Of a stretch of 64,000 nt of DNA, positions 19,195-26,786 are shown piece by piece (position 1 is the first letter of the stretch; every line of letters starts with the position of its first letter). This DNA comes from Mesorhizobium huakuii (GTDB lineage Bacteria > Pseudomonadota > Alphaproteobacteria > Rhizobiales > Rhizobiaceae), in assembly GCF_014189455.1 (NCBI RefSeq), contig NZ_CP050296.1:6320001-6384000 (forward strand), in the 5' to 3' direction. Under the pieces are notes generated by a model. It had not been told where the DNA came from. It ran no database searches and saw nothing but the letters and a program-made list of their open reading frames with translations. The translations under genes were made by a program, and so were the position numbers.

Positions 19195-19307
19195 GTCGGC
19201 CATCTACTCCTCCCAGATGCGATGCCGATCCAAAGTGAGCCACACCTCCTCCCGTGGCAAGCTTGATATCGAACCCGCTGCCACCTCCTCCCGGCAGCGG
19301 GTTTTTT
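19195..19307 (+). ncRNA. Candidate anti-Shine-Dalgarno small RNA with three C-rich loops
   Basis: Three successive hairpins each present the same loop. Hairpin 1: stem CATCT/AGATG (19201-19219) with loop ACTCCTCCC. Hairpin 2: stem GCCAC/GTGGC (19239-19258) with loop ACCTCCTCCC. Hairpin 3: 11-bp stem AACCCGCTGCC/GGCAGCGGGTT (19272-19303) with loop ACCTCCTCCC followed by six T. Alphaproteobacterial small RNAs with CCUCCUCCC loops (the alpha-r14, CcsR and 'cuckoo' groups) have this design and are thought to bind ribosome sites. The 5' end is not known; known members usually have two such loops. Confidence 0.75.
19272..19307 (+). terminator. Intrinsic terminator of the small RNA
   Basis: A perfect 11-bp GC-rich stem (19272-19282 with 19293-19303), a 10-base C-rich loop, and T at 19302-19307. 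Confidence 0.88.
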
Positions 19308-19572
19308 CATGCCAACAATACGGCCCGACAGGCAACCGCTCTCATGTTGGCTGCCATAGTCACAGCATGGAGGGCTTTAAACTCTCCGCCGCTGTACGCC
19401 CGCCGCCCCACCAGGACTGGGACGTCGGGAGTTGCGGTGACGGACTTCTGGAGCGCGATCAAAGGCGTATGCTCACGTAGTGATAGCCGCATCTTTCCGC
19501 GACCTTCTCTCAAAGTGACGCGTTCCAATGACGATTTACGCCGCACTTACAACTTCCGAGTTGAGAGGATCT

Positions 19573-19597
19573 GGAACATAACCCGCAACCGCTCGTT
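19573..19597 (+). promoter_or_regulatory. EcfG-type stress promoter for corA
   Basis: GGAAC at 19573-19577, 16-base spacer, CGTT at 19594-19597; exact match. The transcript would begin near 19604, giving a 150-base leader before the CorA ATG. Confidence 0.72.
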
Positions 19598-19753
19598 CAA
19601 ATAGTGGCAGTGCCCAGCGGAATTGGTAATCGGCCGGCACGCAAAGGGGCCCACAAATGGCTAGAAGCCTGCCTTGGAGCACTGACCTCCAGTTCGATTT
19701 GGCTTACTTGCCCGACGGTCCACGCAAGCCGACCCTTGCGAGCATTCCCTGAA

Positions 19754-20710
19754 ATGTTGAGCGTCTACCCGCAGCCCAACTCCCCAAAAGCGAAGAAAGA
19801 GGCGCTGTGGCTGGATCTATGCGACCCCGATGCGGTTGAGATCGCAGAGGTCGAAGGGTTGGCCGGTGTAGCTCTGCCTACCCGCGAAAATCTCAGCGAG
19901 ATCGAAAGTTCCAGCCGACTAAAAGCCCGCGACGGCGTGCTTACCATGAGCGTTCCGATAGTCACCCATGTCGAAGGCGGCCCGCCGCTGGTTGCTCCCC
20001 TCGGCTTTGTGCTGTCGCGCGACCGCTTGATCACCGTTCGCTTCTCGGCTTTGCCGGCCTTCGACGCGGTTGCTGGGCGCTTCACCGATTCCGGCGAGCC
20101 GCCGACCTCGAGCCTTGGGGTATTCCTCGATCTCTGCGATGAGCTTGTCGACCGCCTCGCCGACGGCCTTGAGCAGGCAGCGACTGACCTGCGCACCCTC
20201 TCTGCAACCGCCTTTCATGTCCCGGACAGCCAGGGCCGTAAGGCGATCCGCTCAAACAATGTCATTCGAGCCCAACTCCGCCATGTCGGCAGGCTGGGTG
20301 ACGCTCTCTCGGAAAAGCGCGATGCGTTGCTTGCCCTTGGACGCGCCATCGATTTCGCATGCGGGATGACCGCAGGCTGGGGCGATGGAGAACTCGCGTC
20401 ACGAATGGACGGCCTCAAGCTCGACGTAGCGTCGCTCGACAATTACGAGGTTCATCTCTCCGACAAGGTGCAGTTCTTGCTCGACGCCATGGTTGGATTG
20501 ATTGGCATTGCGCAAAACGACATCTTCAAAATCCTCACCATCGTCTCGATCGTCGGCATTCCTCCCACCCTAGCGGCGAGCATCTACGGCATGAATTTCA
20601 AGCACATGCCCGAATACGACTGGGCCTTCGGCTATCCCTATGGTTTGGGGATGATCGCTCTCAGCGCAATTATTCCGCTGGCGTGGTTCAAATGGCGGGG
20701 TTGGTTCTAG
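19754..20710 (+). CDS. CorA-family divalent-cation (Mg2+) transporter
   Basis: The 318-residue protein has the CorA layout: a large N-terminal cytoplasmic domain, a long helix (VHLSDKVQFLLDAMVGLIGI), and two C-terminal membrane segments with the YGMNF signature (SIYGMNFKHMPEYDWAFGYP) in the pore loop. The start is the ATG at 19754; the frame is open upstream to 19604 but that part lies at the predicted transcript start. It would move Mg2+ or related ions through the inner membrane. Stress control is inferred from the promoter. Confidence 0.88.
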   Translation: MLSVYPQPNSPKAKKEALWLDLCDPDAVEIAEVEGLAGVALPTRENLSEIESSSRLKARDGVLTMSVPIVTHVEGGPPLVAPLGFVLSRDRLITVRFSALPAFDAVAGRFTDSGEPPTSSLGVFLDLCDELVDRLADGLEQAATDLRTLSATAFHVPDSQGRKAIRSNNVIRAQLRHVGRLGDALSEKRDALLALGRAIDFACGMTAGWGDGELASRMDGLKLDVASLDNYEVHLSDKVQFLLDAMVGLIGIAQNDIFKILTIVSIVGIPPTLAASIYGMNFKHMPEYDWAFGYPYGLGMIALSAIIPLAWFKWRGWF

Positions 20711-20838
20711 GGGTCGTCGTCCATTCATGCGGAGGGAGTGGCAAGGCTGTCGCTCCGCCGATATGGCGTGGTTTGAGGATCTCGCCCCGCGTGACATGGC
20801 GAAGTCAGAAAATGTTCTGTCACTCAATCATAGCTGCC

Positions 20839-20863
20839 GGAACCGAAATGCATGCGGTCCGTT
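20839..20863 (+). promoter_or_regulatory. EcfG-type stress promoter for a PRC-barrel gene
   Basis: GGAAC at 20839-20843, 16-base spacer, CGTT at 20860-20863; exact match. The gene starts at 20952. Confidence 0.77.
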
Positions 20864-20951
20864 GTTTCAGGCTGATACAAATGTCTTGCGGTACATTTCC
20901 ACCTGATTGCGTGCTCCAGGCACGAAGTCAAGGAAACGGTCGCCATGGGGA

Positions 20952-21751
20952 ATGTCAATGAGATTGGTTTGGATCGCGGCGCCGGTGGCGTTGTTGCTGG
21001 GGCTTGGCGTCCAACCGGCGTTCGCCGTCTGTAACATTTCCGATGCCAAGCTCGAAGAGGCTGTCCTCAAGAGCCCGGAATTGCGCAATCCGGAAAATCG
21101 CTATCTCGTTCGTGACCTGAGAACCCTTCGGGATGCCGCGTTCCTGCTGTGGTCGTATGGCCTGCAGGACGATTGCGAACGCCTGCTCGCCAATATCCGA
21201 CAACTGATTGCCGCGCCATCAATGGCGAAGCTTGGGGGAACGACGAGGACCTGGCCGATGAACAGGTGGCCGCCGAAGAACCACAGCGACATCAGGGGGG
21301 TAAAGTTCAGGGCAATCGCGATGCTCCAGGCGCACGTCCCCTTATTAATATCGACGACCTTGGACCCGGTCTGCGTGTCGACGAGATCGTCGGCTCCGAG
21401 GTTCGCAGTTCAGACGACAAGATCGTTGGCGAAGTTCGCAACGTCGTAATTGGAACCAAGGACCGATGGGACTACGCAGTCATTGCCTCGGGCGGCTTTT
21501 TCATCGCCGGGAAAGACAGTATCGTCGTCCCTCTTCGCTATATGCAGGTCAATCAGGAGCGGAACAGCTTTTACCTTCGCATCTCCAGCTCCGATGTGAA
21601 AGCCGTCCCGTTGATGCCCGACCAGGAATATCTGTGGCTCGCAGATGAAGCATGGCGAGCGAAGAACGATGCGATCTTCCAGAAGTTGATCCCTGACCCG
21701 GTTCAAGACGGCCCTCCCGCGGCTCAGCAACCGACGACTAAAGTTCAGTGA
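20952..21751 (+). pseudogene. Secreted PRC-barrel domain protein, frameshifted
   Basis: The N-terminal part has a signal peptide (MRLVWIAAPVALLLGLGVQP, cleavage near AFA) and a short conserved region with two cysteines. The frame then breaks in a run of five G at 21234-21238. In the next frame the protein continues with an acidic linker and a PRC-barrel domain (SEVRSSDDKIVGEVRNVVIG, FFIAGKDSIVVPLRYM). Removing one G restores about 266 residues. PRC-barrels occur in proteins that bind other proteins or RNA. As written, only the first part is made. An exact stress promoter precedes it. Confidence 0.8.
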
Positions 21752-22023
21752 CCGGTGGATAGCGCTTGTCAACATTGTGGCGATAGCGGCTGCCCAGCCT
21801 TTGCGAGTTCTGGATCTGATTGCGCCTCACCATGCTCGAGACTGGAACTCACAACAGGAGTGGTAGTGGCCGCAACTGCTGACCATGTTATCGAGAAATT
21901 GCTTGGTCGCCGCCGCTCAGCGGTCGCGTCGAACCACCGACGTGTGGGAATAGGGATCGGCAGAACTAGGCGCTGGTTTCCACACCAATCGCGCTGCGAA
22001 AACGAGGATCGGAAGGAATCACC

Positions 22024-22329
22024 ATGCATCTGACGAACGAGAGCATCATAGTTATATTGGTAGTCGGCCTCATTGCCGGATGGCTGGCCGGCAAGATTGT
22101 GCGGGGGGCCGGTTTTGGTCTGATCGGGGACATCGCAATCGGAATCGTCGGAGCGTTCATCGGGGACTGGCTGCTGCCCCGCTTAGGCGTCCATCTCGGG
22201 AGCGGAACGATCAGCTTGATCGTAAACGCCACCGTCGGCGCCATTGTACTTCTCCTAATCATCCGGTTGGTTGCCGGTGGCGGTCGTTTCGGGGGCGGTT
22301 GGAGGGGTCGATCTGGTCGTTGGCGGTAG
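22024..22329 (+). CDS. GlsB/YeaQ/YmgE-family small membrane protein
   Basis: The 101-residue protein has three membrane helices with the family's glycine pattern (LIAGWLAGKIVRGAGFGLIG, GIVGAFIGDWLL), plus a Gly/Arg-rich tail (GGGRFGGGWRGRSGRWR). These transglycosylase-associated proteins are stress-induced in many bacteria; the function is unknown. AAGGAA precedes the ATG. A second family member lies at 44677. Confidence 0.88.
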   Translation: MHLTNESIIVILVVGLIAGWLAGKIVRGAGFGLIGDIAIGIVGAFIGDWLLPRLGVHLGSGTISLIVNATVGAIVLLLIIRLVAGGGRFGGGWRGRSGRWR

Positions 22330-22420
22330 CCCGGTTCCGAACCATCGTTCCAAAGGATGGCCGCAATCGGGTTGCGCCGAAGCCGGGCAAGCGCGGTCCT
22401 TACAAGAAGCGGGTGCCATA

Positions 22421-22618
22421 ATGTGCCTTGGAGGACATCGGCCTCTGGCAATCTTTTTCGGATGGGTTGCCGTGATGCTGTCCGCTGGACTCATTCGCGC
22501 GTTGAGGGTGAAGCGCATCGAGTTTCGTGGGCAACCGTCGATCGAACGCGCGGCGCAACCAAAACTCTATTGGCAATGGATTAAGGTAGCGCTCCTTCTC
22601 GACGGGATACCATCGTGA
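22421..22618 (+). CDS. Small hypothetical membrane protein
   Basis: The frame from the ATG at 22421 encodes 65 residues: one hydrophobic helix (LAIFFGWVAVMLSAGLIRAL), a basic stretch with FRGQPSIERAAQPKLYWQWI and a second short hydrophobic run. The FRGxP ... YW layout is seen in small membrane proteins of other rhizobia. GC-rich coding character is fair; the ribosome site is poor. Confidence 0.4.
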   Translation: MCLGGHRPLAIFFGWVAVMLSAGLIRALRVKRIEFRGQPSIERAAQPKLYWQWIKVALLLDGIPS

Positions 22619-22946
22619 GTTCGTTGGCTCTATCTCTATGCTGAGGCCGTCAAGGCGTAGATATTCAAACGGAGACACTACCCTGGAACCCCATCGCTTG
22701 ACAGGAGTTAGGTAGCGATCCTCCGGCGCCTCAGGCGGCATTCCACCCCGGTAGTACCCACCCCATGCGCTTTTTAGATGCTGTTCGGCGGTTTGAGACC
22801 GGCCGATCTAGCTAAGCGATGCCTACGCGCGCCGCGCTTCTCCAAATGAGATATACCTATGCGATGGTCGTGAAACCTTCCACAATCCAGCCCTTGAGTT
22901 TCGCCCCTTCAAAGCGCCACGACGTATCGATGGGCGTGAGGTTATT
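22619..22946 (+). other. Intergenic region before the split kinase gene
   Basis: No gene is supported. GGAAC-N16-AGTT occurs at about 22684-22708 on the plus strand but is too degenerate and too far from the next gene to call. Confidence 0.4.
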
Positions 22947-23390
22947 GTGACAGACGACCCTAATGAAAAAATCGACCGGCCGGTGCCTAAGCCGAACCAG
23001 CGGCGATCACCAATACGCACCAAGAAGGGGGGTCAGGTGAAGCATAAGCGCACTGCCAGCACCCTTGAAAACATGTCCGCCAAAGTTCCGGTCATTGGCA
23101 TCGGCGCGTCAGCGGGTGGTATCGAAGCGCTAGGCCAATTCTTCGACGCCATGCCGGCGGACAGTGATTGCGCCTTCGTGGTCGTTTTGCATCTCGACCC
23201 AAAGCGCGAAAGCGAAATGGCGAACGTTCTCAGCGCCCGTACGGCGATGCCGGTCGTTCAGGTCGCGGACGGGATGCGGCTTGAAGCCAACCACGTCTAC
23301 GTGATTGCGCCAAATTCCGACTTGCGGATCGGCAACGGCGCCTTGCACATGTCAAAACCGGTAGCGCTGTCGAAGACGGTCGAAAACCGC
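22947..23390 (+). pseudogene. CheB-CheR-PAS-HWE kinase gene, 5' part upstream of IS21 insertion
   Basis: The GTG at 22947 starts a basic N-terminus, then the first half of a CheB methylesterase domain: VIGIGASAGGIEALGQFFDA holds the catalytic Ser region and VVLHLDPKRESEMANVL the His region. The protein stops at the TGA at 23391, which is the first base triplet of the IS element. The rest of the domain resumes at about 26820. In intact relatives this is a 1,100 to 1,400 residue fusion. Confidence 0.85.
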
Positions 23391-23428
23391 TGACAAACGA
23401 CGACACGAGCTGAAGCGCTGGAAAGAGC

Positions 23429-23482
23429 AAAGGCGGCCGCCCGCGCGCTCTTCAACTAGCGCTGTAGCGGGCGGCCGCCTTT
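23429..23482. terminator. Large inverted repeat at the left end of the IS
   Basis: A perfect 16-bp stem (23429-23444 with 23467-23482) around a 22-base loop lies just inside the left end. In RNA it would be a very stable hairpin, followed by TT only on the plus strand. It probably blocks read-through transcription into the element. Confidence 0.6.
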
Positions 23483-23767
23483 GCGGCGCGGTGCTGATCA
23501 CGTGAGGTTGAGAAGGCGGTAGACGCGGGGCACGTCTCCAGGCGCCCTGAGGCGGCTTTCGACGTACCCCGCCATGCGCCTGCCTTGTGGTATCTGCGGG
23601 TAATCAGCGCCGCAGAAACAATCCGGCGTAACACCGATCTCAACTGGCAAGTCCGGGCTCGGTGTCACGCTCCACTGACGGTGCGCGACCTGCATTATCG
23701 CATTGTCAGCGCATTCCGTCGACCTTTTCCCCGAACTCCCAGCGGCGCTCCGAAAGGACCGTCGCGG

Positions 23768-24223
23768 ATGCTCACGGGCCGCTTCTTTCTGTGCGGCCAC
23801 TGCCGTTCGCAGGTAACGATCTGCCGCAGCTGCGACCGGGGACAGCGCTACTGCGGCCAGGACTGCGCCCGTGCTGCCCGCCGCGAGAGTGTGCGCGAGG
23901 CGGGGCGACGTTATCAGCGCAGCCGCCGTGGACGCCTGGCTCATGCGGTCCGGGCCCGACGATATCGGGCTCGGCACAATAAAGTGACGCATCATTCTCC
24001 ACCTGCATCTCCTGCCGGTTCACTACTGGTCAGTCCCTCGAACGATGTCGTCGCTGCTTTTGCTGACGTCGTCGGGCGGGCGACGACATCGGTCATGCCC
24101 ACGCCGTGCTGTCGGCGCTGCGACTGTCGACTGTCGCCGTTCGTTCGCACCGGCTTCGTGCGTCGCCGGGGGGCTCGTTATGCCCGTGAAGCTGACTACG
24201 CAGACGGAGAGCCCGCATCATGA
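23768..24223 (+). CDS. IS21-associated Cys-rich zinc-finger-like protein
   Basis: From the ATG at 23768 the protein has 151 residues. Near the N-terminus it has paired cysteines, FLCGHCRSQVTICRSCDRGQ followed by YCGQDCARAARR, which could bind two zinc ions. A strongly basic segment with YQRSRRGRLAHAVRARRYRA follows. A similar Cys-rich small gene is found upstream of istA in some IS21 elements; its role is not known to me. The stop overlaps the istA start (ATGA), so translation is coupled. More upstream start codons exist but lack conserved sequence. Confidence 0.65.
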   Translation: MLTGRFFLCGHCRSQVTICRSCDRGQRYCGQDCARAARRESVREAGRRYQRSRRGRLAHAVRARRYRARHNKVTHHSPPASPAGSLLVSPSNDVVAAFADVVGRATTSVMPTPCCRRCDCRLSPFVRTGFVRRRGARYAREADYADGEPAS

Positions 24224-25719
24224 CCATCAGCCCCGAACTGGAAGCGCAGATCCTGCGCCTGTATCACGCCGAGAAGTGGCGCTGCGGCACCATCGCCAGG
24301 CAATTGCATGTCCATCACACGACGGTGCATCGCGTTCTGGCCCAGGCGGGATTGCCCCGGCACAAGCCGCTGCAGAGAGCCTCAATCATTGAACCGTATC
24401 TTCCATTCATTGAGCAGACGCTGGAAAAGTTCCCCTCGCTGACCGCCAGCCGCCTTTATGCGATGGTGCGCGAGCGCGGCTACCGGGGCTTGCCGACGCA
24501 CTTTCGGCACCTGGTTGCCCTGCACCGTCCCCGCAAGCCGGCCGAGGCGTTCCTGCGGCTACGCACATTGCCGGGCGAGCAGGGACAGGTCGACTGGGCC
24601 CACTTCGGTCACATCGAGATCGGCAACGCCCGCCGGCCGCTCATGGCGTTCGTGATGGTGCTTTCCTACTCACGCGACATCTACCTGCGCTTCTTCCTCG
24701 ACGCGCGAATGGAAAACTTCCTGCGCGGTCACGTCGGCGCGTTCAACACATGGTGCGGGCTGCCCAGGGTCCTGCTCTATGACAATCTCAAGAGTGCGGT
24801 GCTCGAGCGCCAGGGCGATGCGATCCGCTTCCATCCGACGCTGCTTGCCTTCGCCGGCTTCTATCGGTTCGAGCCACGTCCTGTCGCGGTTGCCCGGGGC
24901 AACGAAAAAGGCCGCGTCGAGCGCGCCATACGGCATATAAGGGAAGCATTCTTCATCGCCCGCAGGTTCACCGATCTCGACGATCTGAATGCCCAGGCCG
25001 AACAGTGGTGCCGCAACCAGGCAGCCGACCGGCCATGCCCCGAGGACCGGACGATGACGGTCCGCCAGGCGTTTGCGCAAGAGCAGCCACTGCTTCTGCC
25101 GCTGCCCGCCAACCCATACCCCGTCGAGGAGCAGGTCGCCGCCAAGGTTGGCAAAACGCCCTATGTGCGCTTCGACCTCAACGATTACTCGGTACCGCAT
25201 GCTCATGTCCGGCGCACGCTCAGCGTGCGCGCCGATCTCGGCCTGGTCCGCGTCTTCGACGGCGCAAAGATGATCGCCAGTCACCGTCGCAGCTATGATC
25301 GTGACCAGCAGATCGAGGACCCTCAGCACCTCAAGGCTCTCGTCGCAATCAAGCGCGAGGCGCGCCAGCATCGCGGCCTCAACAGCCTGACGCGCGCCGT
25401 GCCGGCCTGCCAGACCCTGATGATCCGGGCCGCCGAGCGTGGCTCCAATATCGGTGCGATCACAAACGCGATGCTGAAACTGCTTGACCTGTACGGCGCG
25501 CAGGAACTGCAGGCCGCCGTCGAGGAAGCTTTGCACGCCGGCGCCTCCCATTCGAGGTCGGTTCGCGACGTACTGGAACGCCGCCGGGTCGCCCGTGGTG
25601 CTCCGCCGCCGGTCGAAACGAGCCTGCCCGAACACGTGCGGCGCAAGGATACGACGGTACGGCCGCATCGCCTCGACAGCTACGACCAACTGACCCTTGG
25701 AGGCAAAGATGATGAATAA
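24220..25719 (+). CDS. istA: IS21-family transposase IstA
   Basis: The 499-residue protein has an N-terminal helix-turn-helix (ILRLYHAEKWRCGTIARQLH, VHHTTVHRVLAQAGL), then an integrase core with DDE residues: Asp in QVDWAHFG, Asp in LLYDNLKSAV and Glu in GNEKGRVERAIRH. A C-terminal Mu-type beta-barrel domain follows. It catalyses strand transfer with IstB. The start overlaps the upstream small gene and the end overlaps istB by 11 bases. Confidence 0.96.
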   Translation: MTISPELEAQILRLYHAEKWRCGTIARQLHVHHTTVHRVLAQAGLPRHKPLQRASIIEPYLPFIEQTLEKFPSLTASRLYAMVRERGYRGLPTHFRHLVALHRPRKPAEAFLRLRTLPGEQGQVDWAHFGHIEIGNARRPLMAFVMVLSYSRDIYLRFFLDARMENFLRGHVGAFNTWCGLPRVLLYDNLKSAVLERQGDAIRFHPTLLAFAGFYRFEPRPVAVARGNEKGRVERAIRHIREAFFIARRFTDLDDLNAQAEQWCRNQAADRPCPEDRTMTVRQAFAQEQPLLLPLPANPYPVEEQVAAKVGKTPYVRFDLNDYSVPHAHVRRTLSVRADLGLVRVFDGAKMIASHRRSYDRDQQIEDPQHLKALVAIKREARQHRGLNSLTRAVPACQTLMIRAAERGSNIGAITNAMLKLLDLYGAQELQAAVEEALHAGASHSRSVRDVLERRRVARGAPPPVETSLPEHVRRKDTTVRPHRLDSYDQLTLGGKDDE

Positions 25720-26485
25720 TCCCGACATCCTGCTCAACCGGGCCAAGGCGTTGCGCCTCAATGGCCTGATCACCCATTGGGACGAAATCGCTGACGCGGA
25801 CTGGCTGGCCGCCGTCCTTCAATGGGAAGAAGAGGAGCGCTCCGACCGTTCGATGCGGCGACGCATGCGTGCCGCCAGGCTCGGCCACTTCAAGCAACTG
25901 TCCGATTATGACTGGCACTGGCCGCGCCGCATCGACCGCGCCGCCGTCGAGGATCTGATGACCCTGTCCTTCATGAACGATGCCGCCAACATCGTCTTTA
26001 TCGGCCCCAACGGCGTCGGGAAATCGACACTTGCTCGCAATGTCGCTCACCAGGCGCTCATCTGCGGTCACACCGTCCTCTTCCGAACCGCCAGCGAGAT
26101 GCTCGGCGAACTCGCCGCCCTCGACAGCGATGCAGCCTTGCGCCGACGGCTTCACCACTACGCCGCCGCCGACGTTCTTGCGATCGACGAGGTCGGGTAT
26201 CTGTCCTACTCGAACCGTCATGCGGACCTGCTGTTCGAGCTCATCAGCCGGCGCTACGAAAAACGCTCAACCATCATCACCACCAACAGACCCTTCGCTG
26301 ATTGGTCGGAGGTCTTTCCCAATGCCGCCTGCGTCGTCAGCCTCGTCGACCGCCTCATGCACCGATCCGAGGTGATCTCCATCGAAGGCGATTCCTATCG
26401 CTTCAAGGAAGCGGCCGAGCGATCAAAGGCACAGCGCGAAAAACGCACCAGCCGCTCCTCCGGCGAAAAGGTGCCCGCGGCATGA
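25709..26485 (+). CDS. istB: IS21-family helper ATPase IstB
   Basis: The 258-residue AAA+ ATPase has Walker A FIGPNGVGKSTLARNVAH and Walker B VLAIDEVGYL, with the sensor TTNRPFADWSEVF. It assembles on DNA and directs IstA to targets. GGAGG at 25699-25703 sets the start at the ATG of 25709 or 25712. The stop overlaps the next start (ATGA). Confidence 0.95.
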   Translation: MMNNPDILLNRAKALRLNGLITHWDEIADADWLAAVLQWEEEERSDRSMRRRMRAARLGHFKQLSDYDWHWPRRIDRAAVEDLMTLSFMNDAANIVFIGPNGVGKSTLARNVAHQALICGHTVLFRTASEMLGELAALDSDAALRRRLHHYAAADVLAIDEVGYLSYSNRHADLLFELISRRYEKRSTIITTNRPFADWSEVFPNAACVVSLVDRLMHRSEVISIEGDSYRFKEAAERSKAQREKRTSRSSGEKVPAA

Positions 26486-26703
26486 AACCAGATCCTCAAC
26501 CGTCCGGCCTCAGTCGTGGAATCCACTTCCTCATCAATCCCGAATGGACACCCGAACAGGCGCTCGCTGTCTTCGAGCTCCTCAACGATCTCGCCGATAG
26601 CATCTGGTCGCACTACGGCGTCCAACTCCAGGAACTTATCCAGGAGCAGCAACGAACACCGACCAATCACAGCGATATCGAAAAAGCCCCGTCCTCGCTC
26701 TGA
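26482..26703 (+). CDS. Small IS21 accessory protein
   Basis: This 73-residue protein starts in the istB stop (ATGA overlap). It contains FLINPEWTPEQALAVFELLN and DLADSIWSHYGVQLQELIQE, a compact helical domain. Similar short genes follow istB in some elements of this group; the role is unknown. It ends just before the terminator at 26724-26748. Confidence 0.7.
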   Translation: MKPDPQPSGLSRGIHFLINPEWTPEQALAVFELLNDLADSIWSHYGVQLQELIQEQQRTPTNHSDIEKAPSSL

Positions 26704-26723
26704 AGCACACATCCTCGACACTC

Positions 26724-26748
26724 GGCGGCCTGCGAAGGCCGCCTTTTT
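26724..26748 (+). terminator. Intrinsic terminator at the right end of the IS
   Basis: Stem GGCGGCCT/AGGCCGCC (26724-26731 and 26736-26743), loop GCGA, then five T at 26744-26748. Confidence 0.85.
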
Positions 26749-26786
26749 GTTCCGTCCACAAGCACCAAACTCTTGTCGTCGTTTAG

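Larger units (their letters stand above)
23391..26786 (+). mobile_element. IS21-family insertion sequence with two accessory genes
   Basis: The element carries istA and istB plus a small gene on each side, all on the plus strand. Imperfect terminal inverted repeats are visible: AAACGACGACACGAG at the left and CTCTTGTCGTCGTTT at the right. CCGC occurs just outside both ends (23387-23390 and 26787-26790) and may be a 4-bp target duplication. The exact tips are uncertain by 2-4 bases. At about 3.4 kb it is longer than most IS21 elements (2-2.5 kb) because of the extra 5' gene. It splits a CheB-CheR-kinase gene. All four genes look intact. Confidence 0.88.

Noticed and set aside
22684..22708. EcfG-like site GGAAC-N16-AGTT before the split kinase
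   Set aside because: It is degenerate and about 240 bases from the start, so it was not called.
24670..25773. Minus-strand open frame of 367 codons
   Set aside because: It is antisense to istA and has no recognisable motifs.
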